A stretch of DNA of 40,707 nucleotides from a virus. The stretch spans positions 1 to 40,707 of IMG/VR virus record IMGVR_UViG_3300036826_000015. The stretch is one strand, 5' to 3'. Within the stretch, counting starts at the first letter, position 1; each line of letters begins with the position of its first letter. The notes under the pieces are model-generated. The model worked only from the letters and a program-made list of their open reading frames with translations. It was not told the origin of the DNA and made no database searches. Of the stretch, positions 30,332-38,363 are shown piece after piece. Position numbers and translations under genes: made by a program.

Positions 30332-30475
30332 TCACCTCCTTTCTTGTGCGCGTTCCAAAGCCGCCTGCTCTTCGGTCAGTTGGTCGGCCAACTCCAACAT
30401 GAACTTCAACAACTCTGGTAATGGCAGCCCTAACCAGTAATCGACGCCACCACCTACGGCACGAGCCAAACGCAT
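30332..30475 (-). CDS. GpE-like tail assembly protein, 47 aa
   Basis: Short gene in the gap between the tail assembly chaperone and the tape measure, where P2-like phages carry GpE. ATG 30475. LGLPLPELLKFMLELADQLTEEQAALERAQERR resembles GpE (Leu-Pro turn then a helix). Its frame is -1 relative to the chaperone gene and is open back through that gene's stop. A programmed -1 shift joining the two is therefore possible, though the only nearby slippery run is a weak CTAAAAG. Confidence 0.65.
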   Translation of the reverse strand: MRLARAVGGGVDYWLGLPLPELLKFMLELADQLTEEQAALERAQERR

Positions 30476-30498
30476 CGTGATGGTGCGTAGGAGTTTTG

Positions 30499-30945
30499 TT
30501 ACTGATTCTCCTGTTCCGGTGAGCTGCCACAGGCTTTTAGGACTTCAAGCCGCAACGGTGTGTAATACCGCCGTGGCAGTTTCATGATGAGGCCAACCGG
30601 AACATCGGCCACCTGCGCTGCCAGGATGCAATGATACAGATGCTTCATTTCGGGAAGCACTGCCTCATTCTTCTCAGCTTTGTATAGCTTCGTGAAGGTC
30701 CGCTCTGCTCGCTGAAAGTCTTTCCCAATCAAGCTGTCGAAGTCGAAGATGAGTTTGTCATACTTCGTTCCATCATACTCGATAGGTGGCTCAAACTTGA
30801 GCCTGAGCGGTCGCTGTGGCTGGTCGATCACCAACTCACGAAAGTCCGTGAGCGTGTCATCTGCGGCTGGTTCTATCTCATTGGTGACAGGCAACCGATT
30901 GGCTGTCTCGGTTGTCCCATGGTTTTGATCGTTGTCTTGCGTCAT
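30499..30945 (-). CDS. Tail assembly chaperone (P2 gpE/Mu gp41-like)
   Basis: 148 residues. LRLKFEPPIEYDGTKYDKLIFDFDSLIGKDFQRAERTF, YHCILAAQVADVPVGLIMKLPRRYYTPLRLEV matches the Phage_TAC family, which binds the tape measure during tail assembly. Located between tube and tape measure, as expected. ATG 30945 follows AAGGTG. The C-terminus is where a -1 frameshift would produce the extended form. Confidence 0.8.
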   Translation of the reverse strand: MTQDNDQNHGTTETANRLPVTNEIEPAADDTLTDFRELVIDQPQRPLRLKFEPPIEYDGTKYDKLIFDFDSLIGKDFQRAERTFTKLYKAEKNEAVLPEMKHLYHCILAAQVADVPVGLIMKLPRRYYTPLRLEVLKACGSSPEQENQ

Positions 30946-30977
30946 AGACCAACACCTTAGTCATAAACCTGACGACT

Positions 30978-31505
30978 TTACAAGCCAATCAATTGCCGGA
31001 TGCGCCGACCTTGGTCAACCAGCTGCGCGCCATCCCACCAGCGGCAGACAGCATTCTCCTTGTCGATCTCCACCACGACACGATCATCCCGAAAGATTCG
31101 CAGGCTGATTAACTCATACTCACTGACCGCTTCGCTCTTGGTGCCCACTTCCAGCTTGCCAAGATTGAACGACTTAGGCGCGGTCCCCATGATAAAGCGC
31201 CAGCCTTGGTGAATGATCTTGTGCGTGGATGACTCATCGGCTTGGATGGCTGCCCAGGCGTCCAGCATGGACTTTTCTTGGAGCGTGGCAAGCACCATGT
31301 CGTCGATAACGGTGTTCCAGTTCAACGTGACCGACATGGCTTGGAAATGGCACTGCACAGGCATGTCTATCTCACCAAAGACACCGCTGCCTTTGAGTGT
31401 GTCGGTCAAGTTTTGAAGGTTGGGCAAGGTCACGTCCGCGAGGCCAATGAGCCTGCGGCCATCCTTGAAGATTGAATAGTTTGCTACGTGGTTTGGGATT
31501 CGCAT
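30978..31505 (-). CDS. Major tail tube protein (P2 FII-like)
   Basis: 175 residues. IPNHVANYSIFKDGRRLIGLADVTLPNLQNLTDTLKGSGVFGEID and FRDDRVVVEIDKENAVCRWWDGAQLVDQGRRIRQLIGL are diagnostic for the P2 FII tube family. It forms the inner tube. ATG 31505 follows AGGAGG with 7-nt spacing. That SD is inside a five-codon leader frame started from promoter copy 11. Confidence 0.9.
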   Translation of the reverse strand: MRIPNHVANYSIFKDGRRLIGLADVTLPNLQNLTDTLKGSGVFGEIDMPVQCHFQAMSVTLNWNTVIDDMVLATLQEKSMLDAWAAIQADESSTHKIIHQGWRFIMGTAPKSFNLGKLEVGTKSEAVSEYELISLRIFRDDRVVVEIDKENAVCRWWDGAQLVDQGRRIRQLIGL

Positions 31506-31508
31506 TTG

Positions 31509-31526
31509 TTAGCCTCCTGATTTCAT
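31509..31526 (-). CDS. Five-codon leader ORF (MKSGG) before tube gene
   Basis: ATG AAA TCA GGA GGC TAA begins 12 nt past the TATAAG of promoter copy 11 and ends three bases before the tube ATG. Its GGAGG codons are the tube gene's SD. Ribosomes starting on this near-leaderless frame would stop on the SD and could re-initiate at the tube gene. Whether it is translated is unknown. Confidence 0.35.
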   Translation of the reverse strand: MKSGG

Positions 31527-31538
31527 GGTGTTGGTTAG

Positions 31539-31566
31539 CTTATATTGAATTCAATATAAGGGTCAT
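31539..31566 (-). promoter_or_regulatory. Palindrome promoter/operator, copy 11
   Basis: Perfect 22-bp dyad. ATGACC, 16 bp, TATAAG on the minus strand. TGA of TGACCC is the sheath gene's stop (31563-31565). It drives tube, chaperones, tape measure and gpX. Confidence 0.8.
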
Positions 31567-33059
31567 GCTGCTGCTTGTTCCTCTTCAAACAAGGTCTGGA
31601 TGTATGGCACCCAATACTCGATGCGGAAGTCCAGCCACTCAGCCGGTGTTGGCACTGCGATGTAAACGTGAAACACGTAGTGACCATTGAGGATTTCCGT
31701 TGTTGGGTTCTCATCCTGGCGAAACTCGATGCGAGCGCCAAGCAACGCTTCGCTGTTAGTCAAGCCATCCAACCACATCTGCAAGCTGTTCACTACCGCG
31801 TCGATCAATCGACGGTTGCCAGGTTCATCGACCTTCTGCCAGATGGTCAACACGATGGTGTTGCCGATGTAGTCAAACATTCTGCGGACCGGAATGAACA
31901 TATCCTTCACGTCGCTGTTAGCTGGATATGCCGCTGTCCGGTTGCCCCACGACCGCCAGCCGCCGATGAAGTTGAGCGCAGTCACGACACCTTGGCTGTT
32001 GAGCATATTGGCGTCGAACAGGTTCATGTTGACTTCGGTTCCATCCTCCAAGGTCAACGAATTCATCCGAAGGTTCTTGTTGGATGGCGAGTGATACGGC
32101 AGACCTTGGCCGCGATAGGTGTCTGTCCATTGAAGGAGCGCACCTTGCTGGCTGGCGAAATTCCAGACCTTTCTGTCTGTGGTGCCGACCAGCGCCGGTT
32201 TGCCAAACAAGCATTCCTGCCGTGGGAACACGATGTTGTTGCTGTTCTTCCAGGCATTCACGTCCTGTGCCTTGAGCACCGTGGTCGTGTCCACGTCGAT
32301 CAAGCAAGTGCAGGCGAAACAACCGTTGATTGACTCACTCTTCGCTTCCATTGCCGAGGCAACGAGTGGGTCCTTGCTCCACTTGGGACAAACGATGACA
32401 CCTGGGACACGTGCGGTCTTTTGAAACACGTCCTCGATGACTTCCAAGCCGGAGCGTTTGCCCGTTGTAACGTCCACGCCACCGATGATGTCGGTCGCGT
32501 CAATTGGCGTGTCACTCGGTTTGTCGCCGCTGATTTGTATGTCAGCGTCATCAGCCGGAATGGTGCCGGTCGCCAAGCGCGTAACAACCCACGTGCCTTG
32601 TTTGGACAGTGACAACGTGTAGTCCGTGCCTTCTTCATAGGTGGTCGCACCGGTCCCATCCTTGACTTCGATGGTCCAGGCAATGAGTTGTTCCTGCGAA
32701 TCGACTTGGCCGTTGACCAGCGTCAACGTCTTGGGAGTCAGCGGTGTTGCGCCGACAGTGGGATCATTGCAAGCGACATAGATGACAGGGAACATTCCAA
32801 ACTCGACAAACACGGCATCCATGTGCTCGCAAATGTCGTAGGTGTCCCAATCATTGCTGTAGCCTAACTCTGCCACGGCATCTTCGAAACGATTGTAAAT
32901 GCGCGGCACGTTGACGTAGCTCGCGCCGTCTTTGATCTGCCACAAAGGGGCAGAACCAAAAACCACGTTGATGCCAGGGTAAGCTGGCACTGGGCTGATA
33001 ACACTAGTGGGAACGTCAGACCAACTGACGCCATGTTTGAAAGGTCCAAGATTAGGCAT
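31563..33059 (-). CDS. Tail sheath protein (P2 FI-like)
   Basis: 498 residues. HGVSWSDVPTSVISPVPAYPGINVVFGSAP, IIGGVDVTTGKRSGLEVIEDVFQKTARVPGVIVCPKWS and the C-terminal LVLTIWQKVDEPGNRRLIDAVVNSLQMWLDGLTNSEALLGARIEF are typical of contractile sheath proteins. The C-terminal domain joins neighbouring subunits. Start ATG 33059, eight bases inside the upstream gene, behind AGGAG with long spacing, so coupling is probable. Confidence 0.9.
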   Translation of the reverse strand: MPNLGPFKHGVSWSDVPTSVISPVPAYPGINVVFGSAPLWQIKDGASYVNVPRIYNRFEDAVAELGYSNDWDTYDICEHMDAVFVEFGMFPVIYVACNDPTVGATPLTPKTLTLVNGQVDSQEQLIAWTIEVKDGTGATTYEEGTDYTLSLSKQGTWVVTRLATGTIPADDADIQISGDKPSDTPIDATDIIGGVDVTTGKRSGLEVIEDVFQKTARVPGVIVCPKWSKDPLVASAMEAKSESINGCFACTCLIDVDTTTVLKAQDVNAWKNSNNIVFPRQECLFGKPALVGTTDRKVWNFASQQGALLQWTDTYRGQGLPYHSPSNKNLRMNSLTLEDGTEVNMNLFDANMLNSQGVVTALNFIGGWRSWGNRTAAYPANSDVKDMFIPVRRMFDYIGNTIVLTIWQKVDEPGNRRLIDAVVNSLQMWLDGLTNSEALLGARIEFRQDENPTTEILNGHYVFHVYIAVPTPAEWLDFRIEYWVPYIQTLFEEEQAAA

Positions 33060-33378
33060 GGTGTAATTCTACTCCTGTGGTTGGTTGTTGCGGTTGTTGT
33101 TTTGCTCGTGTTGCGAGCCACTTCTGAACTTCCTGATAAAAGGTAACGTATTTGCCACTGGTGCCGCGCATAACACGGCCAAGGTCGATGTTAAGCTGGC
33201 GTGCTACAAAAGCGCGGTCAGCTATTGGGATGAACAATTCAGCGAGCGCCGGACACTCTTCCAAGTAAGGATAAAAATGCGGGTAGATGCCATCCTTGAA
33301 GATGTTGCGGCCAGTCAGTCCAAGCCACGGTATCGGCGGTCCGCAATAAACAACTTGTCCTGTGATTTGTTTCTTCAC
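33052..33378 (-). CDS. Hypothetical tail protein, GTG start, 108 aa
   Basis: GTG 33378 overlaps the upstream stop (GTGA). QVVYCGPPIPWLGLTGRNIFKDGIYPHFYPYLEECPALAELFIPI is helical and aromatic and recalls small proteins encoded just before the sheath in Mu/P2-like phages, though I cannot name the family. The C-terminus is Gln-rich (AKQQPQQPTTG). Perhaps a tail completion or neck protein. Confidence 0.6.
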   Translation of the reverse strand: MKKQITGQVVYCGPPIPWLGLTGRNIFKDGIYPHFYPYLEECPALAELFIPIADRAFVARQLNIDLGRVMRGTSGKYVTFYQEVQKWLATRAKQQPQQPTTGVELHHA

Positions 33379-34085
33379 GGTCTAAAAATTTGGTTGTAGC
33401 CAGACACGTCGCCCAGGTCCATTTTGATTCCCACGCCGATGTGTTCGCTTGGGATGATGCTCTCAAGCAGGTCAGGTGTCGGTCGGCCACTAGGTAGCTC
33501 CCACGCGCTGGTTATCTCCGCGCAGAAGTGTGGAAAGGTATCCGGCTCAATCATCTTCCAATCCAGTGGCAGGATGATCGGAAACGCTTGGTCAAGAGCG
33601 CCTTGGCCATAGCTGGTAAGGTGCATTGCTATGGTCTCAGTCACGTTGAGGCAGTCTTGGTAGCCGCTGCCATCAGGGTTCTCGTCATACATATTGACGA
33701 AGATGCGAGCAGTCGCCGTTGTCTGTGGTTGCTCGACACGAGCACTCACAGCTTGAACGATGATGCTAGGAATGTCCGACAGCTTATCAATGGCAATCTC
33801 GCCGGTAACAGTCCGTGGGATACGGCCACGCACAACTCGTGGCTTGACCTTCAAATAAAGTGTTTGCGCTCGTTTCACAGGGTCATAAGACACCGGTGCC
33901 TCATCAGGGTCCGGTGGCTCAATCGGTGGCGCTGGCGCTGTTTGCGCCAAGTTGAGCGTTGGATTGTCAAACCGGAAAGCGTCAACAAGCTGGCTGATGA
34001 AAGCCACCAGCACACGCTCCAACTCATAGGCGGTCCGCGTCCGCACGCCATAGTCAGGCTGACTGATAGGTTGCGGTGCGCTCAT
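33375..34085 (-). CDS. Head-tail connector or tail terminator-like protein, 236 aa
   Basis: ATG 34085 in an ATGA overlap. The N-terminal helix (TRTAYELERVLVAFISQLVDAFRF), a Pro/Glu-rich linker, and a beta-rich domain (GEIAIDKLSDIPSIIVQAVSARVEQPQTTATARIFVNMYDENPDGSGYQDCLNV-like) fit phage tail terminator or head-tail adaptor proteins. Its place between gpZ-like and sheath genes supports this. Exact family not identified. Confidence 0.6.
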   Translation of the reverse strand: MSAPQPISQPDYGVRTRTAYELERVLVAFISQLVDAFRFDNPTLNLAQTAPAPPIEPPDPDEAPVSYDPVKRAQTLYLKVKPRVVRGRIPRTVTGEIAIDKLSDIPSIIVQAVSARVEQPQTTATARIFVNMYDENPDGSGYQDCLNVTETIAMHLTSYGQGALDQAFPIILPLDWKMIEPDTFPHFCAEITSAWELPSGRPTPDLLESIIPSEHIGVGIKMDLGDVSGYNQIFRP

Positions 34086-34621
34086 GTGTGACCTCCGGCA
34101 CTTGCTAGCACCCGTTTAATCTCATGGTCAATACGTTTGTCCAACGTGTCGCCCATGGCTTTGTTTACAGCCGGTCCGACCGCTGGCTGGCTGGCCATGA
34201 TCGGCGCTCCGATGGTAAGCAGTCGGCGAATAGGTAGCCGTGGCGGTCCTACCCTTTCGAATGACATCAGGTTCCATCTGAATGCGTGAGCTATCTCGCC
34301 GCCACCACCTTTCTTGACTCGTGCGAAGAGTGGCCTGCCTTTGAACCCACCAGATACCAGAAACTTGTCCAAGTGTAACATGCCTTGCTCAATGACAAGT
34401 GCGCCACCTAACGTGGCACGATTAGCGCCTTTGCGCTTGATGGGAATGTCGCTGGCCTTGATAAGATACTCCTTGCGGATTTCACGCTTCACGGTCGTCT
34501 TGCCGCTATCCAGAGCGCGATTGATAGCTGGCACCAGCGCCTTGGGCACACCATTCTTGATGTGACCGAGCGCCTTTTGCAGCTTGCCTAGCTGCGCTGA
34601 GTTGATCGTGAGTGCTACCAT
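34082..34621 (-). CDS. Minor tail protein Z-like (GPZ), 179 aa
   Basis: ATG 34621 behind GGAGG, 7-nt spacer (the TGATG overlaps the previous stop). ALVPAINRALDSGKTTVKREIRKEYLIKASDIPIKRKGANRATLGGALVI and FKGRPLFARVKKGGGGEIAHAFRW follow the prophage minor tail protein Z pattern (a helix, then a small beta domain). In lambda-like phages Z acts late in tail completion. Moderately confident. Confidence 0.7.
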   Translation of the reverse strand: MVALTINSAQLGKLQKALGHIKNGVPKALVPAINRALDSGKTTVKREIRKEYLIKASDIPIKRKGANRATLGGALVIEQGMLHLDKFLVSGGFKGRPLFARVKKGGGGEIAHAFRWNLMSFERVGPPRLPIRRLLTIGAPIMASQPAVGPAVNKAMGDTLDKRIDHEIKRVLASAGGHT

Positions 34622-34986
34622 CAGTTGCCTCCGTAGTGGGCTGGCTGCGAGCGCGTGCTGCTTAACAACAACACCCACACGCCTTCTTCATCGTGACACT
34701 CCATCACTTCCAGTGGCTTGTTGGCAGGCGAGTAGATTAGCTCACCTGCCAACGGTCGGCGTGGTAAGTCCTCGTGCATAATGTAGAGCAATTCGTCACC
34801 CTGATACACGCCCATGCGTGTGGTGGCCAGCCTCTTCAGCTGGTCGGTGTCGTGGATGACGGTCGCATTGAACACGGTAAAGCCACCTTGCCCGTTGTTG
34901 ATGCGAAACTCTTCGACCGTGGCGTGTTCATCCGTATTGAAGAACACGTTGCGCCGGTCGGAATACATCTGTTCACGAAGGCTCAT
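34621..34986 (-). CDS. Head-tail joining protein-like (lambda FII type), 121 aa
   Basis: ATG 34986. FFNTDEHATVEEFRINNGQGGFTVFNATVIHD, LLYIMHEDLPRRPLAGELIYSPANKPLEVMECHDEEGVWVLLL resembles the small all-beta connectors of the lambda FII/attachment type. Position between the head genes and gpZ-like agrees. Assignment is from fold pattern only. Confidence 0.55.
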   Translation of the reverse strand: MSLREQMYSDRRNVFFNTDEHATVEEFRINNGQGGFTVFNATVIHDTDQLKRLATTRMGVYQGDELLYIMHEDLPRRPLAGELIYSPANKPLEVMECHDEEGVWVLLLSSTRSQPAHYGGN

Positions 34987-34988
34987 AA

Positions 34989-35141
34989 CTACAGGTGTCC
35001 TAGCAACAGCAAAATGAGAACAACGACTAACAACAGCCCGATCACGCCACCTGGATAGTAGCCCCACCCACGGCTGTAAGGCCAGTGTGGGACCGCTCCG
35101 ATGAGCAGCAGAATCAGGATGATGATGAGGATTGTTCCCAT
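34989..35141 (-). CDS. DUF3309-like two-helix membrane peptide, 50 aa
   Basis: Too short for most gene callers. MGTILIIILILLLIGAVPHWPYSRGWGYYPGGVIGLLLVVVLILLLLG-like layout: two hydrophobic helices joined by an aromatic Pro/Gly loop, the signature of DUF3309. Families of this sort occur widely in bacteria with no known function. It starts six bases after the upstream stop. A membrane protein inside a head-tail operon is unusual. It might relate to lysis or infection. Confidence 0.65.
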   Translation of the reverse strand: MGTILIIILILLLIGAVPHWPYSRGWGYYPGGVIGLLLVVVLILLLLGHL

Positions 35142-35144
35142 GCG

Positions 35145-35303
35145 CTACCAAGTTGGCTTGAGTATTTTCAACCCGATAATGACGAACAGAAGCAACGTCG
35201 CCGCTGCGTTTGCTCGTGGATACCAGGTCCATGCTGGTGAGGCAAACACTCCCAGCAGAATCAGTAACAGGATGATCCAGTAAAAGATGGTGAGTAATCC
35301 CAT
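35145..35303 (-). CDS. Two-helix membrane peptide, 52 aa, leaderless
   Basis: ATG 35303 lies 10 nt past the TATAAG of promoter copy 12 with no SD. MGLLTIFYWIILLLILLGVF and AATLLLFVIIGLKIL are transmembrane helices joined by an aromatic loop (SPAWTWYPRA). The layout parallels the DUF3309-like neighbour, so the pair may stem from duplication or act together. Function unknown. Confidence 0.6.
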   Translation of the reverse strand: MGLLTIFYWIILLLILLGVFASPAWTWYPRANAAATLLLFVIIGLKILKPTW

Positions 35304-35313
35304 AGGTGGTTAG

Positions 35314-35341
35314 CTTATATTGAATTCAATATAAGGGTCTG
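35314..35341 (-). promoter_or_regulatory. Palindrome promoter/operator, copy 12
   Basis: Perfect 22-bp dyad. CAGACC replaces TGACC at the -35 position, followed by 16 bp and TATAAG. A second TGACCC-like element (GGGTCAGACCC) abuts it. It separates the capsid gene from the membrane peptide/connector block. Confidence 0.75.
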
Positions 35342-35348
35342 ACCCTTG

Positions 35349-36722
35349 TTACTTGCTCTTCCTGCCTTTCTTGATCGCCTTGATGATGTCTGCCTTGTGC
35401 GCGCCACTGGGCACGTCAACACCTTCGTCAGCAGCTATCTCCTTCAACTCTTCCACCGTGGCATCTTCCAAGTTGCTGTCGTTTTCCTTCTCACCTTTGG
35501 CGGTCGCTTTCTGGCCCAACTCTTCTTTCAACTCAGCCGCTACTTCGGGCATGTTTTTCTCATGCGCCGTTTCGTTGGTGGGCGCGAAGTATGGTCTGCC
35601 TTCGACCGTGCGGCCTTGGACCTGGCCTTCACCGGAGTCATCGCCAATCTCCTTTCCACCACGAAGTCCAGGTGGCAGAGCGTCGATGATCCTCCAGCCA
35701 AGCACGTCATTCGGCATCGGCAGCGGACAGCTGGTCAGCCGATAGAACAGGTGGCCATTCTCTTCATCACCATAAACAAACGGGATGCGTGCCGTTTGAT
35801 AGGTGACATACTTCTTGGTCTTGGCATCCTCCAACTGCGTGTAAGCGCCATACACGATTTTGTTAGTCACGTCCGTGGAAAGCAACATGACCAACTCAGG
35901 CGGCAGCATCGGGAACAACACACCCATGTCATCCTCGAAATACTCGCTGTATTGATAGACTTCCATCCCAGGCACGCGACCTAGCCGCACAACCGAATCA
36001 CTTTCGATGATCGGTGCTACGGTCAGCCATTGGAAGCGCGTGTTGTCCAGAAACTTCGCCACTTGCGCGTTGTTGACGAAGGCACTGGCTGCGTCTGTGC
36101 CCATCAGCACCACGTTGGGCGAAACACCCGACAGCTTGATTGTCTCAAGCCGCGCTGACTCCAAGTCACTGAGTGGCGTTGAAGCAGGCTGGTCCCAAGT
36201 GCCATTGGCTGGCGCTTGATGGTTGTCTATCGGACCGGCTGAACTCTCCAAGAAGTCCACGACCATCGTGTAGCCGTGGTCAGCTGTAACAGTCAGCTTG
36301 CCGTTGACCAACACTTCGCGGCACATCCACTCTTCCCTGCGAGTGATAGCCTCATCACAGTAGATGGCATCCTCAGCCAACAACTCCGCAGCGCGGTCCT
36401 GTGGCGTGCGGCCACTGTAGATGGTTTCACCGAACATCCTTGGCTCCAAGTCAGGGATGCGAAGGTTGCGCACCGGAGCGATGCGCGGTGCCTTGAAGAA
36501 TCGTGTCTCAAATCCCTCACGCTCCATCACCTTGCCGCCAATCAAAGGAGCAACAAAGGGTGCCATCTTCCGCCGACCGCGCCTGAAATCAAATTCGACC
36601 AGGTTGGTCGGTGGATACTCGCGGCCACCAAAGAAGGTGTCACGCAAGAAAGTCTCAACGACTGGCCCTTGTTCGAAAGGTGCCAGCAACGTCCTTGGTT
36701 CGTAGTTTTTATCATGAATCAT
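35349..36722 (-). CDS. Major capsid protein (lambda gpE-like) with C-terminal HeH/SAP-like domain
   Basis: 457 residues. RTLLAPFEQGPVVETFLRDTFFGGREYPPTNLVEFDFRRGRRKMAPFVAP and TADHGYTMVVDFL, ALPPGLRGG match the lambda gpE-type HK97-fold capsid family. An Ala/Lys/Glu-rich linker leads to a ~35-residue domain (VEELKEIAADEGVDVPSGAHKADIIKAI) of the HeH/Rho-N/SAP type, which usually binds DNA or protein. This tail is not part of lambda gpE. ATG 36722, SD AAAGGA. Confidence 0.85.
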   Translation of the reverse strand: MIHDKNYEPRTLLAPFEQGPVVETFLRDTFFGGREYPPTNLVEFDFRRGRRKMAPFVAPLIGGKVMEREGFETRFFKAPRIAPVRNLRIPDLEPRMFGETIYSGRTPQDRAAELLAEDAIYCDEAITRREEWMCREVLVNGKLTVTADHGYTMVVDFLESSAGPIDNHQAPANGTWDQPASTPLSDLESARLETIKLSGVSPNVVLMGTDAASAFVNNAQVAKFLDNTRFQWLTVAPIIESDSVVRLGRVPGMEVYQYSEYFEDDMGVLFPMLPPELVMLLSTDVTNKIVYGAYTQLEDAKTKKYVTYQTARIPFVYGDEENGHLFYRLTSCPLPMPNDVLGWRIIDALPPGLRGGKEIGDDSGEGQVQGRTVEGRPYFAPTNETAHEKNMPEVAAELKEELGQKATAKGEKENDSNLEDATVEELKEIAADEGVDVPSGAHKADIIKAIKKGRKSK

Positions 36723-36755
36723 GATGCTTGTTTCCTTTTCTTTCGGTTGGTTGAC

Positions 36756-37169
36756 TTATGGAGCGAATGGACCAGCCGGAACAGCAGGGTCCAAGAAGAT
36801 GTTAAGCGTCCGCAGCCTTTCAACTGCGGCTGCGCTCAACGCCGTGGGCGTGTCGCCTTCTGCGTGCGCGTTGGCGTAATGGATTTGGTTGCGATTGAAC
36901 CTGCCTTGGACAGCGACAGCCACTGTCCCTGGCGCTGGTTCACCGTCATCCGGCAAGTCCACGATGATGCCGCTCAACACAGCGTCATCCGCTGCGAGTG
37001 CAGGCACAACCGCGTTACCAGCCGCATTGAACTTGACTAGGTAGCCAGGTTTCATGACGTCAATGGTTTCCGTGCCCACTTCTGTAAACGGGTAACGGAA
37101 ACACACCCAGTCTGAACTGGTGTCCAAGCCAAGAATGTTGATGGGATAGAATTGAACAGGTGCGATCAT
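36756..37169 (-). CDS. Head decoration protein (lambda gpD-like)
   Basis: 137 residues. DTSSDWVCFRYPFTEVGTETI, GYLVKFNAAGNAVVPALAADDAVLSGIIVDLPDDGEPAPGTVAVAVQGRFN fits the HDPD/gpD decoration family, which stabilises the expanded capsid. ATG 37169, SD AAAGGAAACC. Located between capsid and protease/scaffold as in lambda. Confidence 0.8.
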   Translation of the reverse strand: MIAPVQFYPINILGLDTSSDWVCFRYPFTEVGTETIDVMKPGYLVKFNAAGNAVVPALAADDAVLSGIIVDLPDDGEPAPGTVAVAVQGRFNRNQIHYANAHAEGDTPTALSAAAVERLRTLNIFLDPAVPAGPFAP

Positions 37170-37202
37170 ATGTTTGGTTTCCTTTCTCTCTTGGTTGGTT
37201 GT

Positions 37203-38363
37203 TTAACTTTGCCTGCGGAGTGGGCTGCGGCCTTTCATCCGCGCCTTGACTTTCTTGGTGAGCAGAGCACCGAAGTTGTTGTTGCCGTCATCCGCGCCAT
37301 CACTTGGCGGGATGTTGTTGAGCACCGAGGCATCTTGATGCCGGTCCGACTGTTTGCCAGCCTTTTCCATGGCAGCAAACACCTCAGTGTAGATGTCGCT
37401 GACCTGCTTTCCATCCTTGATGGCTGCCTCAATGATGGCATGGGTCGCCGGTCGGTCCAGCGCCTGTAGCGCCGTGACTCGTGCGCGTTCTGCTTCAACG
37501 CCTTTGTTGAAGTCCGCGCTGGCGGTGGTTGTTGCAGTCTTGGGTGGCTGCGGCGGTGGTGTCGGCGTCTGAGGCGGTGGCGGTGGCGTGGGAGTTTGCT
37601 GTTCCTCCTTGCCTTCCTTTTCCTTGCCTTCGCCGCCTTCACCATTGCCATTCTGCTCTTCTTCTTCTTCAGCTGTGTTTGTTACTTTTCTTTTCATGGT
37701 TTTGGTTGTGGTTGAGCCGGTGAACGCCGGCACGTTGTGAAATCTCGACAAGTCAAACGTGGCACCGTTGAAGATGGCACGTTTGTTATCAATCATGGCC
37801 GCAGCTTTTACCACGCCACGGACTTCATCTGCAAATCCTTTTTCAATCGCTTGATCTGGACTGAACCAAGTCTCAGCCGCTAACAAGTCACGAATCTCGT
37901 TGCGGTCCAAGCCGGTCCGCTTGGCGTAAACGTTAATCATCGACTCAGTGACGGTATCCAAGGCACCAGCCATCTTGCGCATATCATCGGCATTGCCCAT
38001 TACAAGACCGCTGGGCAGATGGACCATCATGGTGGCGTTGGCACGAATGTAGATTTTGTGACCGACCATGGCCACGATACTCGCTGCGCTGGCTGCCAAG
38101 CCATCAACATAAACTATCTTGTCGGCACGATGATCGGCCAGCCGTGAATAGATGGCGCTGGCTTCGAACAGCGATCCACCTGGGCTGTTGATATGAATGT
38201 CCAGCCGTTTCACGCTGGAAGGCAGCTTGGCCAAGTCACGAGCGAACGCCTTGGCGCTGACTTCGCCCATGTCCTCCCAATTGCCGATCACGTCGAACAC
38301 TAACAACTCGGCACTTGTTGGTTCATCGACTGCCTCGCATCGGAAAGAATAAAACTCATTCAT
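37203..38363 (-). CDS. ClpP-like prohead protease with C-terminal scaffold region
   Basis: 386 residues. N-terminal ~200 are a ClpP-type serine protease: INSPGGS (59-65) oxyanion loop, DGLAASAAS with nucleophile S92, and MMVHLPS with H115. A Glu-rich then Pro-rich linker (EEEEEQ, TPPPPPQTPTPPPQPP) follows, then a helical C-terminus (VEAERARVTALQAL) that probably serves as scaffold, as lambda C/Nu3 does from one gene. ATG 38363 overlaps the portal stop. An internal ATG just before the linker could give a scaffold-only product, but no SD is seen. Confidence 0.85.
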   Translation of the reverse strand: MNEFYSFRCEAVDEPTSAELLVFDVIGNWEDMGEVSAKAFARDLAKLPSSVKRLDIHINSPGGSLFEASAIYSRLADHRADKIVYVDGLAASAASIVAMVGHKIYIRANATMMVHLPSGLVMGNADDMRKMAGALDTVTESMINVYAKRTGLDRNEIRDLLAAETWFSPDQAIEKGFADEVRGVVKAAAMIDNKRAIFNGATFDLSRFHNVPAFTGSTTTKTMKRKVTNTAEEEEEQNGNGEGGEGKEKEGKEEQQTPTPPPPPQTPTPPPQPPKTATTTASADFNKGVEAERARVTALQALDRPATHAIIEAAIKDGKQVSDIYTEVFAAMEKAGKQSDRHQDASVLNNIPPSDGADDGNNNFGALLTKKVKARMKGRSPLRRQS

